From positions 32,816 to 96,815 of the forward strand of contig CAIPYE010000007.1 of the NCBI GenBank assembly GCA_903869265.1: DNA of 64,000 nucleotides, given 5' to 3'. The position numbers and the translations under genes are program-made. The notes under the pieces are model-generated. The model was not told where the DNA came from, did not search any database, and worked only from the letters and a program-made list of their open reading frames with translations. Shown here one piece after another: positions 61,990 to 64,000 of the stretch. The stretch comes from an uncultured delta proteobacterium (lineage in GTDB: Bacteria > Desulfobacterota > Desulfobulbia > Desulfobulbales > Desulfurivibrionaceae). Every line of letters starts with the position of its first letter. Within the stretch, counting starts at the first letter, position 1.

Positions 61990-62697
61990 ATGAAATACAC
62001 GAAAGGAACATTGGGTTTGCTCGTTGCAATCTTGATCATGGGGACAAGTATGAACGCATTCGGATTTTTTGGTTTTGGCGGGGAGAGTTGGAAGGAAGAA
62101 GTGCTGCTGCACGATGGCAGCAAGATTTTTGTGGAACGCTCACTCGCTCGTGGCGGGCGACGTGAAGTAGGGCAGCGCCCTCCCCCAAAGGAGCAGAGCT
62201 TGTCTTTCACCATGCCCGGCACAGGCCAAAAGGTTACATGGGAAGATAAATTCAGCGAAGACATCGGCAGTTCCAACTTTATACCCATGCTGCTGGATAT
62301 GCGTGATGGCGTGGCATATCTGGTGGTATCGCCAATGGGCTGCCTATCTTACAATAAATGGGGACGACCGAATCCTCCTTATGTGATTTTCAAATACCAC
62401 AATAAAGAATGGAAACGCATCACACTGCAAGAACTCCCGGCAGAATTCAAGACCCCAAATCTTGTGATCTCCTCACCTGATGACAGTGTCAAACAAACTG
62501 GACTAAACCCCATTCCTGCGGAGAAGGTTCAGCAATTGAATGAAGGTTTTAAGCAACCCGAATTTAAAACCATCCTGCGGGAGCCGCTTGATCCGAAGAA
62601 GACAACAATATCAAACGTGGCGTGTCCCGATTATAACTCCCAACAATACCGTAGTTTTAAGCCGCCGCTTCCTATGAAGCCAACTGAAGAGAAGTAA
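61990..62697 (+). CDS. Exported protein of unknown function
   Basis: 235 residues: signal peptide (about 6-25, LGLLVAILIMGTSMNAFGF), then a soluble domain with the segments LLHDGSKIFVERS, TMPGTGQKVTWEDKFSED, LLDMRDGVAYLVVSPMGCLSY and VIFKYHNKEWKRITLQELP, likely beta-rich, with two Cys (about 127 and 217). I recognise no named family. GGAGG nine bases before ATG 61990. It lies between the transporter and the lipase-like gene and is AT-richer than the transporter. Could be an accessory lipoprotein-like or immunity/chaperone factor; not determined. Confidence 0.7.
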   Translation: MKYTKGTLGLLVAILIMGTSMNAFGFFGFGGESWKEEVLLHDGSKIFVERSLARGGRREVGQRPPPKEQSLSFTMPGTGQKVTWEDKFSEDIGSSNFIPMLLDMRDGVAYLVVSPMGCLSYNKWGRPNPPYVIFKYHNKEWKRITLQELPAEFKTPNLVISSPDDSVKQTGLNPIPAEKVQQLNEGFKQPEFKTILREPLDPKKTTISNVACPDYNSQQYRSFKPPLPMKPTEEK

Positions 62698-62747
62698 TGA
62701 GTCGATAATCAAACACAGACCAAGATTAGCAGTTGAGGGGGGGGATC

Positions 62748-64000
62748 ATGGTTACCGATATTGAATACGCTCTGTTTGCAGGTCGGGCATACCAAGCAAC
62801 ACGTCCTTTGATAAACCAATTCCCGATTCCGCAGGGGTGGTTGGAGTTTGCCCATGTGCCGAAAAATCCAGACTACCCAATGTTCACAGAGGCGTCAGGT
62901 TTTGAAGCGGTGTCTTTCCAAAATTCTGCCAACCCGAACGAAATCGTCATTTCCTTTGCAGGAACAGACCCTTCCGATATTCTCGGCGACGTAGCGGCCG
63001 ATATTGGTTTGGCTACAGGCTTTGGCTCAGCCCAGCTCTTGCAGGCAGCCGAATACTACCTGCAAGTCAGGGCACAGGCAACGGCTGCTAATCCTAATGC
63101 CCACATTACCCTCACCGGCCATTCCCTGGGCGGCGGACTGGCCGCGTTAGTGGGGGTGTTCTTTGGCGAAAAAGCCGTCACCTTCGACCAAGCCCCATTC
63201 GCCAACTCGGCACAAGCGAATTCGATTTGGAACCCACTGACTGTGTTCACTCCGGATGTTGCCGCCGATCTTAAAGACGCCCTGCTTCTCGGGAGGCACA
63301 GCGAAGCTGAGCTGGTCGGTCTGACCAACTTTCTGCAACTGCGGGCGGCCATGGGCTACGGCGGTATTCCCAATGTTAATCTGGTCACCTCCATCCGCGT
63401 GGACGGAGAATTCCTCTCCTCCGCACCGCTCAGCATCTACGATCCCATCGGCACGGCCGCAACCGTGCTGGATCACGGACCATATGCCAACCCGTCCATT
63501 GACATGCACTCCCAAGCTCTGCTCACCGCCTTCCTGCAAAGCCAGCAGACAGCAGCAACTGGACGAGCCTTAAACGATGTCACTTTCAAGCTCACCGACC
63601 TGCTGGGGATGATTTTTAACAAGGAGTTGTTTGCAAACGCAACCGACATAGGTAACACAAAAAACGTCAACTTCCTCGAACACTTCATCCAGCACCAGGA
63701 GGGACCTGATCCAACCGTACCGAACGATGGGGATGCCATGGTGGGCCGCTTCACCACTGACCTATGGAAAATCGCCCAAGACGGCGGCCTGACCATGTCG
63801 GACAAAAACCTGACCGATGCGCTGACCGCCTTTGCCATGCAGGCGTATTACGACAACCAGCCCGCGTCCACCGCGACCCTGTTCGACGCGGAAACCGGCG
63901 GCATCCATTTCGACCGGATGGACGTGGCGGATACTCTGGATGGCGATACTGGGGCCAAGGGCTACACCATGTACTTCACCAACTACCTGGCTACCTTGCC
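62748..64000 (+). CDS. Lipase-like protein, N-terminal part of a probable type I secretion substrate (cut by window end)
   Basis: Open from ATG 62748 (strong GAGGGGGGGG ribosome binding site) to the window edge: at least 417 residues with no stop. The nucleophile elbow GHSLGG (124-129, Ser126) and FAGTDPSDILGD upstream fit class 3 lipase/alpha-beta hydrolases; a His in DMHSQALLTAFL (about 255) may be the catalytic one. No signal peptide is present, as expected for type I secretion, where C-terminal repeats direct export. The C-terminus with any RTX repeats lies outside the window, so RTX membership is inferred. Confidence 0.75.
   Translation, partial: MVTDIEYALFAGRAYQATRPLINQFPIPQGWLEFAHVPKNPDYPMFTEASGFEAVSFQNSANPNEIVISFAGTDPSDILGDVAADIGLATGFGSAQLLQAAEYYLQVRAQATAANPNAHITLTGHSLGGGLAALVGVFFGEKAVTFDQAPFANSAQANSIWNPLTVFTPDVAADLKDALLLGRHSEAELVGLTNFLQLRAAMGYGGIPNVNLVTSIRVDGEFLSSAPLSIYDPIGTAATVLDHGPYANPSIDMHSQALLTAFLQSQQTAATGRALNDVTFKLTDLLGMIFNKELFANATDIGNTKNVNFLEHFIQHQEGPDPTVPNDGDAMVGRFTTDLWKIAQDGGLTMSDKNLTDALTAFAMQAYYDNQPASTATLFDAETGGIHFDRMDVADTLDGDTGAKGYTMYFTNYLATL

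Noticed and set aside
60511..62112. 533-codon minus-strand frame opposite the transporter
   Set aside because: Antisense shadow of the ABC transporter; low-complexity composition and no domain.

Overview
The window looks like a chromosomal segment of a Gram-negative, probably anaerobic deltaproteobacterium (Desulfobacterota, Desulfobulbales-like; this placement is inferred from gene content, not proven). Supporting signs are lipid A/Kdo genes, a Zn-type L31, a UGA-encoded SelW-like selenoprotein, a PPDK regulatory protein, a DUF39 homocysteine-synthesis protein beside a CBS/ACT protein, LarE, NtrC-type and chemotaxis-type signalling, and a GEMM-I cyclic-di-GMP riboswitch. Most of it is ordinary dense bacterial chromosome; three short stretches look accessory.

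Layout. 1-6.3 kb: an unidentified C-terminal tail, rsmE, and a forward run waaA-lpxK-lpxC-proC-nadK (outer-membrane lipid A, proline, NADP). 6.5-8.9 kb (reverse): YtxH and DUF948-like envelope proteins, a DUF1439-like lipoprotein and a beta-hydroxyacid dehydrogenase. 9.2-13.2 kb (forward): a molybdenum hydroxylase operon (iorA-like, iorB-like, xdhC-like, mocA-like). 13.3-15.0 kb: an accessory patch with a flavin-type small protein, a decayed REP-associated transposase bounded by 25-bp direct repeats, an orphan integron cassette with a candidate attC site, and an IS3 transposase fragment. 15.1-21.7 kb (reverse): valS, dGTPase-like protein, periplasmic beta-carbonic anhydrase, ABC-F ATPase.

21.9-34.5 kb is a signalling-rich reverse-strand block: sensor kinase plus membrane partner, PPDK regulatory protein, HD-GYP protein, FHA-cyclase, SelW selenoprotein, a flavoprotein, an NtrC-type regulator, a CheA-like kinase with an internal MshEN-like (possible c-di-GMP-binding) repeat pair, CheY, a lone nucleotidyltransferase and a PHP phosphoesterase. 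34.7-45.3 kb: pilT, convergent comEC, a short RpoD-like sigma factor, then rho-rpmE-prfA-prmC-murA. 45.3-48.0 kb: a ZraS-like kinase divergent from a ZraP-like periplasmic protein, with a sigma-54-like promoter and two upstream palindromes.

48.0-59.0 kb: a decayed gene, DUF3108, Fe-alcohol dehydrogenase, rsmA-DUF2062-tsaD, moaA, pheA, the CBS/DUF39/larE sulfur set and HU. 59.1-64.0 kb: tRNA-Pro(CGG), then a c-di-GMP-I riboswitch with terminator in front of a type I secretion ABC transporter, an exported protein of unknown function and the start of a lipase-like protein that runs off the window. This riboswitch-controlled secretion locus is the most interesting system here. Together with the HD-GYP protein and the MshEN-like CheA it suggests that c-di-GMP acts at several levels in this organism.
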